Part shown: one piece after another, positions 27,131-35,694 of the stretch
Numbering within the stretch: the stretch's first letter is position 1
Layout: every line of letters begins with the position of its first letter
DNA from: Streptomyces phaeoluteigriseus
Lineage (GTDB): Bacteria; Actinomycetota; Actinomycetes; Streptomycetales; Streptomycetaceae
Reading direction: 5' to 3'
Assembly: GCF_001896135.2 (NCBI RefSeq)
Contig: NZ_MPOH02000015.1
Coordinates: 727,150 to 791,149 of the forward strand
Length of the DNA: 64,000 nucleotides
The notes under the pieces: generated by a model
Told to the model about the DNA's origin: nothing
Seen by the model: the letters and a program-made list of their open reading frames with translations, nothing else
Databases searched by the model: none
Translations under genes and position numbers: made by a program

Positions 27131-27859
27131 ATGACGGCGGACAGATGGACGCGCGCAGTGCGCGAACAGCTCGGATTGGGCAGGCTGCTCCCCCTGGGTG
27201 AGCCGCGGGACGGTGCGTGGATCGCGGAGGAGGCGGCGGAGGCGGTGTTGCGCAGAGCGGTACGGGAGCTGCCCGGCGTGCGCCTGGGCGTGCTGCGGAT
27301 CGCGGTGGCGGACCCTCAGCGGACGTACGAGCCGGTGGTTCCGGCGCCGCCGAGCGCGCTGCCGCCGGGGCCGTTGCGGGTGACGGCGGACTTCGCGGCG
27401 GCGGACCTGGAACCGCTGCCCGCGACCGCGTCCCGGCTGCGTACGGCGCTGGCGGTGGCGGCGACGGAGCAACTCGGGCTGGTGGTGGCCGAGGTGGACC
27501 TGCGGGTGACGGCGCTGCTCGACGAGGAGACGGGGGACGAGCGGCCGGCACCCGAGCCGGCGTCCGGCCGATCGCCCCGGGCGGCCGGGGCGGCGCGGGA
27601 GGGCGACGAGGCGCGGGTCGCCGAGGCCGCGCTCGCGGTGCCCGGGGTGTCCGCGCTGACGGACGTGCTCGGGCGGGCGGTGCGCCTGGAGGAGCGGCAG
27701 GACGGGACGGCCGCCCTGCCGCGGCGGCACGCGCGCGTGGAGATCGCGGTCCGAGCGGACCACCGGGCGCTGGAGGTGGCCCGGGAGGTCCGCTCGGCGG
27801 TGTCGGACGCGCTGACGGGTCAGCCGACGGTGGCGGTGCTGGTGACCGCGCTGGGCTGA
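27131..27859 (+). CDS. "P10 family" protein with two Asp23-like modules
   Basis: The 242-residue protein belongs to a family often labelled nucleopolyhedrovirus P10 in Streptomyces, a name with no biological basis. By eye it is two repeats of an Asp23-like module: residues about 20-125 (IAEEAAEAVLRRAVRELPGV then LRVTADFAAADLEPL) and about 155-240 (VAEAALAVPGV then ARVEIAVRADHRALEVAR). It is divergent from the Asp23 operon and so probably shares its job. The start at MTADRW is uncertain. Confidence 0.65.
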   Translation: MTADRWTRAVREQLGLGRLLPLGEPRDGAWIAEEAAEAVLRRAVRELPGVRLGVLRIAVADPQRTYEPVVPAPPSALPPGPLRVTADFAAADLEPLPATASRLRTALAVAATEQLGLVVAEVDLRVTALLDEETGDERPAPEPASGRSPRAAGAAREGDEARVAEAALAVPGVSALTDVLGRAVRLEERQDGTAALPRRHARVEIAVRADHRALEVAREVRSAVSDALTGQPTVAVLVTALG

Positions 27860-27943
27860 ACGCCCCCCACGCCACCCAGGCCACCCAGGCCTACCGGACC
27901 CGCAGGACCCGCCGGACCCACGGACCCGCCACCGGCACCGTGC

Positions 27944-28747
27944 TCACTCTCCGAGGCCGGCCAGGTCCCGCAGGCGGCGGGCCTGGGAGGCGCGCTCGGC
28001 CGCCCGCTGCTCGTCGTACGTCCTGTCGCCGACGCCGCGCAGCAGCGTCTTCGTCTCGACGACCGCGTCGCGTGGCGCGGCCAGGATCGCCGCGGCCAGC
28101 TCTCCGGCCGTGGCGTCCAGTTCGCTGACGGGCACGGCGACGTTGGCGAGGCCGGTGGCGACCGCCTCCTGGGCGTGGACGAAGCGGCCGGTCAGGCAGA
28201 TCTCGACGGCACGGCCGTAGCCCACGAGGGAGACGAGGGGGTGCGTGCCGGTGAGGTCCGGTACCAGGCCGAGGCTGGTCTCGCGCATGGCGAACTGCAC
28301 GTCGTCGGCGACGACGCGCAGGTCACAGGCGAGGGCCAGCTGGAAGCCCGCGCCGATGGCGTGACCCTGGACGGCGGCGATCGACACGAGGTCGTTGCGC
28401 CGCCACCAGGTGAAGCCCTCCTGGAACCCGGCGATGGCGGCGTCGAGTTCGGCGTCGCCACTGCGCGCGAGATCGACGAAGGACGGCTCGCCCTCGATCC
28501 CCTCGGGCAGGAACATCTGCCGGTCGAGGCCGGCGGAGAAGGACTTGCCCTCGCCGCGCAGCACGACCACACGGACGGAGCCCGGCAGCTGCCGACCGGC
28601 TTCGGCCAGCGCGCGCCACATCGCAGGGCTCTGCGCGTTGCGCTTGGCCGGATTGGTCAGCGTCACCGTGGCGAGTGCGTCGTCGACGGTGAGCCGTACG
28701 CCGTCCTTGTCGAGCAGGGGAACGAGGTCCTGGTCGGGCGTGGCCAT
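27944..28747 (-). CDS. Enoyl-CoA hydratase/isomerase family protein
   Basis: The 267-residue crotonase-fold protein has the two oxyanion-hole regions (GKSFSAGLD and GHAIGAGFQLALACDLR) and the conserved Glu region (SLGLVPDLTGTHPL). It hydrates or isomerises acyl-CoAs; the substrate cannot be told. It converges with the P10-type gene. A hairpin separates it from gbn upstream. Confidence 0.85.
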   Translation of the reverse strand: MATPDQDLVPLLDKDGVRLTVDDALATVTLTNPAKRNAQSPAMWRALAEAGRQLPGSVRVVVLRGEGKSFSAGLDRQMFLPEGIEGEPSFVDLARSGDAELDAAIAGFQEGFTWWRRNDLVSIAAVQGHAIGAGFQLALACDLRVVADDVQFAMRETSLGLVPDLTGTHPLVSLVGYGRAVEICLTGRFVHAQEAVATGLANVAVPVSELDATAGELAAAILAAPRDAVVETKTLLRGVGDRTYDEQRAAERASQARRLRDLAGLGE

Positions 28748-28802
28748 GGGGCGCCTCCGATAAGTGCGGTCAGCTAGCGGTCAGCTAAGTGACTGCACAG
28801 TA

Positions 28803-28836
28803 ACCACCCGGCCGATCGGAAGACCGACCGGGTGGT
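28803..28836 (-). terminator. Terminator of gbn
   Basis: ACCACCCGG at 28803-28811 pairs with CCGGGTGGT at 28828-28836, with additional pairing inside. It lies 29 bases past the gbn stop on its transcript. Confidence 0.6.
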
Positions 28837-28865
28837 CACCATCGAAGCCGATGGGCCGCCCGGGG

Positions 28866-29087
28866 TCAGGACGAGGCGGCCTTCTTGCCGCGGGTCGCTC
28901 CGCCACGCCCACGAAGCGTGACGCCCGACTCGCTGAGCATCCGGTGCACAAAGCCATACGAGCGGCCGGTCTCCTCGGCCAATGCCCGGATGCTCGCACC
29001 GGAGTCGTACTTCTTCTTCAGGTCTGCCGCGAGCTTGTCGCGCGCGGCGCCGGTTACCCGGCTGCCCTTCTTCAGAGTCTCGGCCAC
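28866..29087 (-). CDS. gbn: Gbn, GATC-binding nucleoid-associated protein
   Basis: The 73-residue protein is a basic helix-turn-helix protein (ASIRALAEETGRSYGFVHRML) with a Lys-rich N-terminal part (KLAADLKKKYDSG) and a basic C-terminal tail (RGRGGATRGKKAASS). It matches my memory of Gbn (SCO1839 of S. coelicolor), a nucleoid-associated protein that binds around a GATC core and affects sporulation timing and antibiotic production. The GTG has GAGGAGG upstream. Six GATC sites lie further upstream. Confidence 0.85.
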   Translation of the reverse strand: MAETLKKGSRVTGAARDKLAADLKKKYDSGASIRALAEETGRSYGFVHRMLSESGVTLRGRGGATRGKKAASS

Positions 29088-29435
29088 CCGTGCCTCCTCA
29101 TGGGAAGTGCGCTCTGGTCCCCTCATGATCACCCCTCCGGGCCCCGATGGCCACCCATTCGGCAAGGTCCGTGCGACAGGGTTTTGACGACAGGAGCGCG
29201 TCCCCACAAACGGAAGATGCAATTCCGGCGATGGGTGTTCGTACGGCCGAACGGGTTCTTCCGTGAAGTGCCAGGTCAGGGACGCACGACGGCCGACCCC
29301 TGTCGACGAAGGGGTCGGCCGCGAAATCGATGTATGACACACCTCGATACGAGGAGATCTCACACAGATGATGGATCACCGGTAGGCCGAATGATCCATG
29401 CGCCGTTGATCACTCCTCCGATCAGGCCGGTGCGA
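29088..29435. other. Noncoding region upstream of gbn with GATC cluster
   Basis: No gene is seen in 348 bases. It has GATC at 29127, 29356, 29374, 29393, 29408 and 29420; a further site at 29434 straddles the ABC-F stop. The left part should carry the gbn promoter, but no clear -35/-10 pair was found. Confidence 0.55.
29290..29321 (-). terminator. Hairpin between the ABC-F gene and gbn
   Basis: A 12-bp perfect stem (CGGCCGACCCCT and AGGGGTCGGCCG) encloses 8 bases. It probably ends the ABC-F transcript before gbn. Confidence 0.65.
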
Positions 29436-31034
29436 TCAGGCCAGGGCGACGAGGTCCGCGTAGTCGGAGCCCCACAGGTCCTCGACGCCGTCGGGCAGCA
29501 GGATGATCCGCTCGGGCTGGAGCGCGTGCACGGCGCCCTCGTCGTGGGTGACGAGGACGACCGCGCCCTTGTAGGTGCGCAGGGCGCCGAGGATCTCCTC
29601 GCGGCTGGCCGGGTCGAGGTTGTTCGTGGGCTCGTCGAGGAGCAGCACGTTGGCCGAGGAGACCACGAGGGTGGCCAGCGCCAGCCGGGTCTTCTCGCCG
29701 CCGGACAGGACACCGGCCGGCTTGTCGACGTCGTCGCCGGAGAACAGGAACGAGCCGAGCACCTTGCGGACCTCGACGAGGTCGAGGTCGGGGGCCGCGG
29801 AGCGCATGTTCTCCAGGACCGAGCGCTCCGGGTCGAGGGTCTCGTGCTCCTGGGCGTAGTAGCCGAGCTTGAGGCCGTGGCCGGGGCGCACCTCGCCCGT
29901 GTCGGGCTTCTCCACCCCGCCGAGCAGGCGCAGCAGGGTGGTCTTGCCGGCGCCGTTGAGGCCGAGGATGACGACGCGGGAGCCCTTGTCGATGGCCAGG
30001 TCGACGTCGGTGAAGATCTCCAGCGAGCCGTACGACTTCGACAGGCCCTCGGCCATCAGCGGCGTCTTGCCGCAGGGCGCGGGCTCCGGGAAGCGTAGCT
30101 TGGCGACCTTGTCGGAGGCCCGTACCGCCTCGAGCCCGGCGAGCAGCCGGTCGGCCCGCTTGGCCATGTTCTGTGCGGCGACCGTCTTGGTGGCCTTGGC
30201 GCGCATCTTGTCGGCCTGCGAGTGCAGTGCGGCGGCCTTCTTCTCGGCGTTCTGCCGCTCGCGCTTGCGGCGCTTCTCGTCGGCCTCGCGCTGCTGCTGG
30301 TAGAGCTTCCAGCCCATGTTGTAGACGTCGATCTGGGAGCGGTTGGCGTCCAGGTAGAACACCTTGTTGACGACCGTCTCGACCAGCTCGACATCGTGGG
30401 AGATGACGATGAAGCCGCCGCGGTAGGTCTTCAGGTAGTCCCGCAGCCAGGCGATCGAGTCGGCGTCCAGGTGGTTCGTCGGCTCGTCGAGTAGCAGGGT
30501 GTCCGCGTCGGAGAACAGGATCCGGGCCAGCTCGACCCGGCGGCGCTGACCGCCGGAGAGCGTGTGCAGGGGCTGACCGAGCACCCGGTCGGGCAGGTTG
30601 AGCGCGGCGGCGATGGTGGAGGCCTCGGCCTCGGCGGAGTACCCGCCCTTGGTGAGGAACTCAGTCTCCTGGCGCTCGTACTGCCTGAGGGCCTTCTCGC
30701 GGGTGGCGCCCGCGCCGTTGGCGATGCGCTGCTCGTTCTCCCGCATCTTGCGGATCAGTACGTCGAGCCCTCGGGCGGAGAGGATGCGGTCGCGGGCGAG
30801 GACGTCGAGGTCTCCGGTGCGGGGGTCCTGCGGGAGGTAGCCGACCTCGCCGGAACGGGTGACCTGGCCTCCGGCGGGGATGCCCTCACCGGCGAGGACC
30901 TTGGTCAGCGTGGTCTTGCCGGCGCCGTTGCGCCCGACCAGGCCGATGCGGTCGCCCTTGGCGATGCGGAAGGAGGCGTTCTCGATGAGGATGCGGGCAC
31001 CGGCGCGCAGCTCGATGCCGGAGGCGGAGATCAC
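29436..31034 (-). CDS. ABC-F family ATPase
   Basis: The 532-residue protein has two ABC domains in one chain and no membrane segments: Walker A GRNGAGKTT and GLNGAGKTT, signatures LSGGQRRR and LSGGEKTR, and Walker B DEPTNHLD and DEPTNNLD. The linker is charged and helical (DEKRRKRERQNAEKK). ABC-F proteins act on ribosomes to rescue stalling or protect from antibiotics; this one resembles the housekeeping type (YbiT/Uup-like) rather than a resistance type. The GTG has GGAG upstream. A short upstream ORF may control it. Confidence 0.88.
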   Translation of the reverse strand: MISASGIELRAGARILIENASFRIAKGDRIGLVGRNGAGKTTLTKVLAGEGIPAGGQVTRSGEVGYLPQDPRTGDLDVLARDRILSARGLDVLIRKMRENEQRIANGAGATREKALRQYERQETEFLTKGGYSAEAEASTIAAALNLPDRVLGQPLHTLSGGQRRRVELARILFSDADTLLLDEPTNHLDADSIAWLRDYLKTYRGGFIVISHDVELVETVVNKVFYLDANRSQIDVYNMGWKLYQQQREADEKRRKRERQNAEKKAAALHSQADKMRAKATKTVAAQNMAKRADRLLAGLEAVRASDKVAKLRFPEPAPCGKTPLMAEGLSKSYGSLEIFTDVDLAIDKGSRVVILGLNGAGKTTLLRLLGGVEKPDTGEVRPGHGLKLGYYAQEHETLDPERSVLENMRSAAPDLDLVEVRKVLGSFLFSGDDVDKPAGVLSGGEKTRLALATLVVSSANVLLLDEPTNNLDPASREEILGALRTYKGAVVLVTHDEGAVHALQPERIILLPDGVEDLWGSDYADLVALA

Positions 31035-31090
31035 GGACAGACTCCAGAGCGGGTGGGGGCGGGATGGGCGGCTGAGGACGTTCCCGCCGT

Positions 31091-31114
31091 CTAATGCGCG
31101 AGGAGAATGGCCAT
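31091..31114 (-). CDS. Possible leader peptide MAILLAH upstream of ABC-F
   Basis: A start codon, six codons and TAG encode Met-Ala-Ile-Leu-Leu-Ala-His, ending 56 bases before the ABC-F GTG. The ATG is exactly 7 bases after a TAGAAT (31122-31127), so transcription could start at the ATG and make a leaderless reading frame. In ABC-F genes of Gram-positives, short leader ORFs often sense ribosome stalling. A second in-frame ATG three codons upstream gives MAPMAILLAH. Confidence 0.4.
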   Translation of the reverse strand: MAILLAH

Positions 31115-31121
31115 GGGGGCC

Positions 31122-31127
31122 ATTCTA
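31122..31127 (-). promoter_or_regulatory. -10 element of the ABC-F promoter
   Basis: TAGAAT on the minus strand is a near-consensus -10 hexamer, 7 bases before the short leader ORF. TTGCAC lies only 8 bases upstream, too close to be the -35 box, so the upstream part of the promoter is unclear. Confidence 0.45.
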
Positions 31128-31598
31128 CCGGGGCAGTGCAAGCACTTTTTCTGTGTGCGGGTGTTCGATCTTCACGGCGGCGCGGTGGCGCGGCGCGGGC
31201 GGGGAGCGGGCGGGGCCGGCTCCGCTTGCGGGTGGACAGGCCGGCGGCCCCGTGGGCGAGGTGTGGGAGCGCTGCGCGAGGGTGGTGCGGTCTGCCACAT
31301 GGCCAGGTGGATTTCGGGGGCGTCGGGCGGCACGGGCTCCGTGCGGGGGTGGGCCGGACGCCGGGGCGGCCGTGGGGGACGGCCGGCGTGCGGGAGCGCT
31401 TCCTGGGGCGGGTGCGTCGGACGTCTGGACGCACGGGCAGCGGCCGCGGTGGTTCGCACCTCGGGAGAGCGGAGCGGGCGTCCCGCGTCCCGGTCGCGCG
31501 GTGCCCGGTCCGGGGGTGTTGTCGGTGGTCGCTGCCAGACTGGGGGTGAGTGACGGTTTTGTCAGGGATCGCGCTGGGATCACAAGGGAGTGATCGGC

Positions 31599-32012
31599 AT
31601 GGCAGGCACGAGCGGTGGGCGTCCCAGCATCTATCCGACGGTGCTGTACCGGGACGCGAAAGCGGCGATCCGCCAGCTGACGGAGGCCTTCGGCTTCTCC
31701 GAGCTGTCGGTGTTCGAGGGCGAGGACGGCTCGGTGCTGCACGCCGAGCTGGTGCAGGGCAACGGCGCGGTGATGCTCGGCTCGAAGGGCCGCGGCGGTC
31801 TCTTCGACGCGGCGATGAAGGACGCCGGCCCGGCCGGGGTGTACGTCGTCGTGGACGACGTCGACGCCCACCACCGGCGGGCCGTGGAGCACGGCGCTGA
31901 GGTCCTGATGCCCCCGACGGACCAGGAGTACGGCTCGCGGGACTACATGGCCCGGGACGTCGAGGGCAACATCTGGAGCTTCGGCACGTACGCGCCCGAG
32001 ATACAGGGCTGA
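31599..32012 (+). CDS. VOC (glyoxalase/bleomycin resistance) family protein
   Basis: The 137-residue protein has the paired beta-alpha-beta-beta-beta modules of the VOC fold: YPTVLYRDAKAAIRQLTEAFGF, then VYVVVDDVDAHHRRAVEHGAEVL and ARDVEGNIWSFGTY. VOC proteins are metal-dependent or antibiotic-binding; this one is of unknown substrate. AAGGGAG lies 8 bases before the ATG at 31599. Confidence 0.8.
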   Translation: MAGTSGGRPSIYPTVLYRDAKAAIRQLTEAFGFSELSVFEGEDGSVLHAELVQGNGAVMLGSKGRGGLFDAAMKDAGPAGVYVVVDDVDAHHRRAVEHGAEVLMPPTDQEYGSRDYMARDVEGNIWSFGTYAPEIQG

Positions 32013-32026
32013 CGCCGGCGCCGGGT

Positions 32027-33463
32027 TCAGCCCCCGGTGTGGACCTGGAAGGCGGCCCGGCGGACGGCCTTGGCCAGTGCCGGGTCGGGGTGCGCGGCGG
32101 CCAGCGCCACCAGGACCTGCACGGTGCGCGGATGCCCGACGGAGCGGACCTCGGCGAGCAGCGCGGGCACGGTCGGCTGGAGCGCGGACTCCAAATGCCG
32201 TACCAGCATCGGTGCCTCACCGTGGTCGGCGACGGCCGCGGCGGTGTCGACCCACAGCCAGGTGGCCTCCTCGCGGGTGAGCACCTCGTGGGCGTCCTCG
32301 GGGTCCACCCCGTCGTGCTCGGCCAGCCACAGCAGGGCGTACGGCCGCAGGGCGGGCTCCTCGACGACGGCCCGGACGTCGGGCTCGGCGGGGGCGCCGA
32401 CGACGCGCAGCGCCTCGAAGGCGAGGCCGCGCAGCAGGGCGTCCTCGCCGCGGGCGGCGGCGAGCAGGTCACCGACGGCACTGCCGACGGGACGGGCGGC
32501 GAGCCAGGCGCGGTACTCGGCGCGGGCGGCGTTGGGGCGGAGCTGGGCGCAGCCGCGGAGCATCTCCTCGGCGGCGACCTCGATGTTGCCGGCGGGGCTC
32601 TGCGCGGCGACGCAGATCTGCTCCAGCTTGACCCAGACCGCCCAGCTGCCGAGCGGTGTGAGGGTGGCGTGGCCGTCGCCGCAGGTGAGAGCGCCCACCG
32701 AGGCGAGGGCGTGCAGGGCCCAGTCGAGGAGGGGGGCGAGTTCGGCCGCGCGGGCGGGCTCCGCCGGGTCGGCGTCGGCGGAGGGGCCCTGCGGCCTGGG
32801 GCTCGTGGTGCCGCCGTCCTCGGGGCCGTAGGAGACCTCGCAGCGCTCGGTGCGCAGTTCGGTGACGCGCTGGCGCAGCAGGTCGAGGAGCTGGTCCACG
32901 GGGACCGGGCCGGCGGACAGCTGGAGGAAGGAGAGCACCTGCGGCATGGCCGAGACGACCTCGGCGACGGCGCCGGGCTCCTGGTCGGCGGGTTCCGGGG
33001 TGGCCAGCGACCAGGCGTCGAAGAGGGCGACCCAGCCGCGCAGGACGGCGCTGTCGTCGCGGTTCCAGGCGCGCAGCCGCCAGCCGGGGCGGGCGCTGTC
33101 GCCGTGCACCTCGACGAGGCCGGCGAGGCGGGCGGTGTCCCAGTCGGCGCGGACCTGAGCCGTGGTCAGTCCCAGATCCGACGCGGCGCGTTCGGCGGTC
33201 GTGGCGGAGAGGGTGGCCTTGCCGTCGTCGGTCGCGGCGTCCCGGCCGGGGCCGAGGGCGCTGTCGGCCCAGCGGGCGACACGAGCCGCGGACGCCAGAC
33301 CGGAGCGCGCCATTCTGGCCAGCTCCGCCGGGGCGGGAGTGCCCTCCGGCGGGCGGGGTGCGGGGCGGCGGGGGCGCCGCTGGTTCACAGCTGAGGGGGC
33401 GGCGGCCAGGGGTCGTGGGCGGACGAGTCGAAGCCTGGAGTCGCGCGGGATACGGGACGTCAC
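32027..33463 (-). CDS. Hypothetical Ala/Leu-rich helical protein
   Basis: The product of about 478 residues is largely helical, Ala-rich and cytosolic. It has a basic Pro/Arg-rich N-terminus, a winged-helix-like stretch (DLGLTTAQVRADWDTARLAGLVEV) and a C-terminal half that looks like HEAT-type repeats (RGLAFEALRVVGAPAEPDV, ALAAAHPDPALAKAVRRAAF). It converges with the VOC gene. Function is unknown. A start 16 codons upstream at 33511 is possible. Confidence 0.7.
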   Translation of the reverse strand: MTSRIPRDSRLRLVRPRPLAAAPSAVNQRRPRRPAPRPPEGTPAPAELARMARSGLASAARVARWADSALGPGRDAATDDGKATLSATTAERAASDLGLTTAQVRADWDTARLAGLVEVHGDSARPGWRLRAWNRDDSAVLRGWVALFDAWSLATPEPADQEPGAVAEVVSAMPQVLSFLQLSAGPVPVDQLLDLLRQRVTELRTERCEVSYGPEDGGTTSPRPQGPSADADPAEPARAAELAPLLDWALHALASVGALTCGDGHATLTPLGSWAVWVKLEQICVAAQSPAGNIEVAAEEMLRGCAQLRPNAARAEYRAWLAARPVGSAVGDLLAAARGEDALLRGLAFEALRVVGAPAEPDVRAVVEEPALRPYALLWLAEHDGVDPEDAHEVLTREEATWLWVDTAAAVADHGEAPMLVRHLESALQPTVPALLAEVRSVGHPRTVQVLVALAAAHPDPALAKAVRRAAFQVHTGG

Positions 33464-33645
33464 GGGTGCAGTCTTCCGGTTGACGGTCCGAAAACCCAAA
33501 CGGAATGTCACGGCGGGCTACGGGGCTGGCCAACGCACGGGGTTCGGGGAGCGGTGAGGAAGCGTGTTCAGGCCAGCGGTACAGCCTTAAACGGAACCTT
33601 GGGGACCGCTCGGGGCACCGGAGGGGCGCGGTGCGCTCCGGTGCC

Positions 33646-34772
33646 TCACATCAGAGGGGTCAGGAAGCGGCGCAGTGCTTCCTCGTACGCGGCCGGGTCG
33701 CGGTTCCACATGGCGGCGTGCGGGGCGTGCGGGACGGGGTGGAGCGTGACCAGTCCGGGGCGGCGGGCGGCGAAGCGGCGGGAGGCCGCCCAGGGGGCCA
33801 CCTCGTCGTCGGGACCGTGGAAGACCAGGGTCGGTACGGCCGGCCGGGCCGGGTCGGCGACACCGTCGGCGGTGCCGGCGTTCAGGCCGACGCGGCCCTC
33901 GGCGGCGCGGACGGCCAGCGGCAGCAGCGGGCCCGGCGTGTGCCGGGCGGAGGCGAGGGCCCGCAGGGTCGCCTGCCAGTCCAGGACCGGAGAGTCCAGC
34001 ACCAGCCCGGACACGAGGTCGCGCAGCCCGGAGCGGGCGGCGGCGCGCAGGGCCATGGTGGCGCCGGTGGACCAGCCGAACAGGATGATGCGTTCGGCGC
34101 CGTAGCGGACGGCGTAGCGCATCGCCGCGTCCAGGTCGCGCCACTCGGTCTCACCGAGGTGGTTGAGGCCGTCCGGGGAGCGGGGCGCGCCCAGGTCGCC
34201 GCGGTAGGCGAGGGCGAGGACCGGGAAGCGGCGGCGGTGCAGGAAGCCGGTCAGGTTCAGGGCGTGCTCGCGGGTGGTGCCGAGGCCGTGCACGGCGATC
34301 ACCCAGGTGCGGCGGGCGCCGGGGACGAACCATGCGGGCAGCGGGCCCAGCTCGCCGGGCACGTCGACGTCGGCGTGGTCGAGGCCGAGCGCGGTGTCCG
34401 GGTTGCCGACGTGCAGGTTCGGGGTGAGCCACACCGCGTCGCCGGCGCTCAGGGTGCCGTGGGTGACGCGCTCCAGGCGGCGTACGACCGTGTCGGCGGA
34501 GTGCGGGGCGGTGGCCAGGACGGGGCCGACGACCGCGTGGGAGCCGTTTCCCGCGAGGCCGTACGTGCCGGGGCGCAGGGCGGCGAGGTCGCGCGTGAGG
34601 GCCACCTGGCCGGCCGCTGTGCCGTGCACGGTGAGCCGGGGTTCGGTGGGCAGGGGGCGGCCGGGTGACGCCTTCAGCGCCGCGTCGCTGGCGAGGCGGC
34701 CTACGGCCACGCTCGCCGCGCCGGCGGCGAGGGCGCCGCTGCGGTGACTGCGGTTGCGGTGACTGTGCGCAC
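33646..34772 (-). pseudogene. Alpha/beta hydrolase with an N-terminal frameshift
   Basis: The uninterrupted frame from GTG 34710 gives 354 residues with the nucleophile Ser in GWSTG, AVHGLG (oxyanion region) and the catalytic His near HAPHAAMW. Family members begin earlier, with an Ala-rich segment. A GTG at 34772 starts VRTVTATAVTAAA and loses frame at about 34733-34737; one extra base joins it to ALAAGAASVAVGRL and gives 375 residues. The N-terminal segment is then a membrane anchor or signal. The gene is 45 bases behind the aldolase and may share its transcript. Confidence 0.72.
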
Positions 34773-34817
34773 TGGTCCAGTGTCCTGGCCGATCCCCTTC
34801 GCGGCCAGTGGTGGGGT

Positions 34818-35543
34818 TCAGGGCGTCATGGGCGGCGGGTGCTGGTGGGCGGACCTCGGCTCAGGTCGTCTTTGGCCGTAGCCGCTCAGCTTCTCCCCCA
34901 CCTGCCTCAGCTGCTCCTCCGTCAGCAGGTTCGGGGTGTGGCCCGGGACCGACGCCGCGGTCAGCCACAGCCGGCACATCCATTCCAGCTGGGCCGTGCG
35001 GTCGTAGGCCTGGTCGAGGGTGGAGGCGTAGGTGAGGGTGCCGTGGTTCTGGAGGAGGCAGGCCGTGCGGTCGGTGAGGGCGTCGAGGAGGTTGCGGGCG
35101 AGTTCCTCGGTGCCGTAGGTCGCGTAGGGAGCGACGCGGACGGGGCCGCCGAGAGCGCTCGTCATGTAGTGGACGGGCGGGAGTTCGCTCACCAGGGTCG
35201 AGACGGCGGTGGCGTGCACGGCGTGGGTGTGGACGACGGCGCGGGCGTCGGTGGTGCGGTGGACGGCGAGGTGCATGGGCAGTTCGCTGGTCGGGACGAG
35301 GGTGCCGAGGACCTGGCGGCCGTCGAGGTCGACGCCGGTGACGTCGTCGGGGGTGAGGCGGTCGTAGGGGACGCCCGAGGGGGTGACCAGGACGAGGTCC
35401 CCGACGCGGACCGAGACGTTGCCGGAGGTGCCGACGACGAGCCGGTCGGCGACGGTGCGGCGGGCCGTGGCCACGAGCTGTTGCCAGGCGTGTGCGACCT
35501 CTTCGTCGTGGAGGTCGTGGGTGTCGCGTCGCTGGTCGGTCAT
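34818..35543 (-). CDS. Class II aldolase/adducin family protein
   Basis: The 241-residue protein is of the fuculose/ribulose-phosphate aldolase type: GTSGNVSVR, SGVPYDRL, the zinc ligands in HTHAVHA and the third His in QNHGTL. It probably cleaves or epimerises a sugar phosphate. A disordered Pro-rich tail of about 15 residues ends it. The gene is divergent from pit; the ATG was chosen because the family starts there. Confidence 0.83.
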   Translation of the reverse strand: MTDQRRDTHDLHDEEVAHAWQQLVATARRTVADRLVVGTSGNVSVRVGDLVLVTPSGVPYDRLTPDDVTGVDLDGRQVLGTLVPTSELPMHLAVHRTTDARAVVHTHAVHATAVSTLVSELPPVHYMTSALGGPVRVAPYATYGTEELARNLLDALTDRTACLLQNHGTLTYASTLDQAYDRTAQLEWMCRLWLTAASVPGHTPNLLTEEQLRQVGEKLSGYGQRRPEPRSAHQHPPPMTP

Positions 35544-35694
35544 GCCGTGATCCTGCCAGGTGACCAACGTCTCTTTCCCGGCCCTGCGGGCCCCCGAAGA
35601 CGTGGGCTCGAGACCCCGGCCCGTGCGGCGTCTGGGGCGTCGGGGCGGAGTGGAGCGAGTCCCGCCGATTGTGGACACCGTGACGCCCTGTCCA

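Larger units (their letters stand above)
31035..31598. other. Noncoding 564-base region between ABC-F and VOC genes
   Basis: The region contains the ABC-F leader and promoter at its left end. The middle, about 31150-31550, has open frames on both strands but none with a recognisable product, so I see no gene there. The VOC gene promoter must lie near its right end. Confidence 0.5.

Noticed and set aside
27131..27859. Viral origin because of the baculovirus P10 label
   Set aside because: The label comes from loose low-complexity similarity; context and pattern point to Asp23-like proteins.
29436..31034. Antibiotic-resistance ABC-F such as Msr or Lmr
   Set aside because: There is no extended interdomain arm typical of resistance types and no antibiotic cluster near; a housekeeping role is more likely.
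31094..31593. Overlapping ORFs of 100 to 250 codons between ABC-F and VOC
   Set aside because: They occur in several frames of both strands with Arg/Pro/Gly-rich products and no family likeness; typical of high GC.
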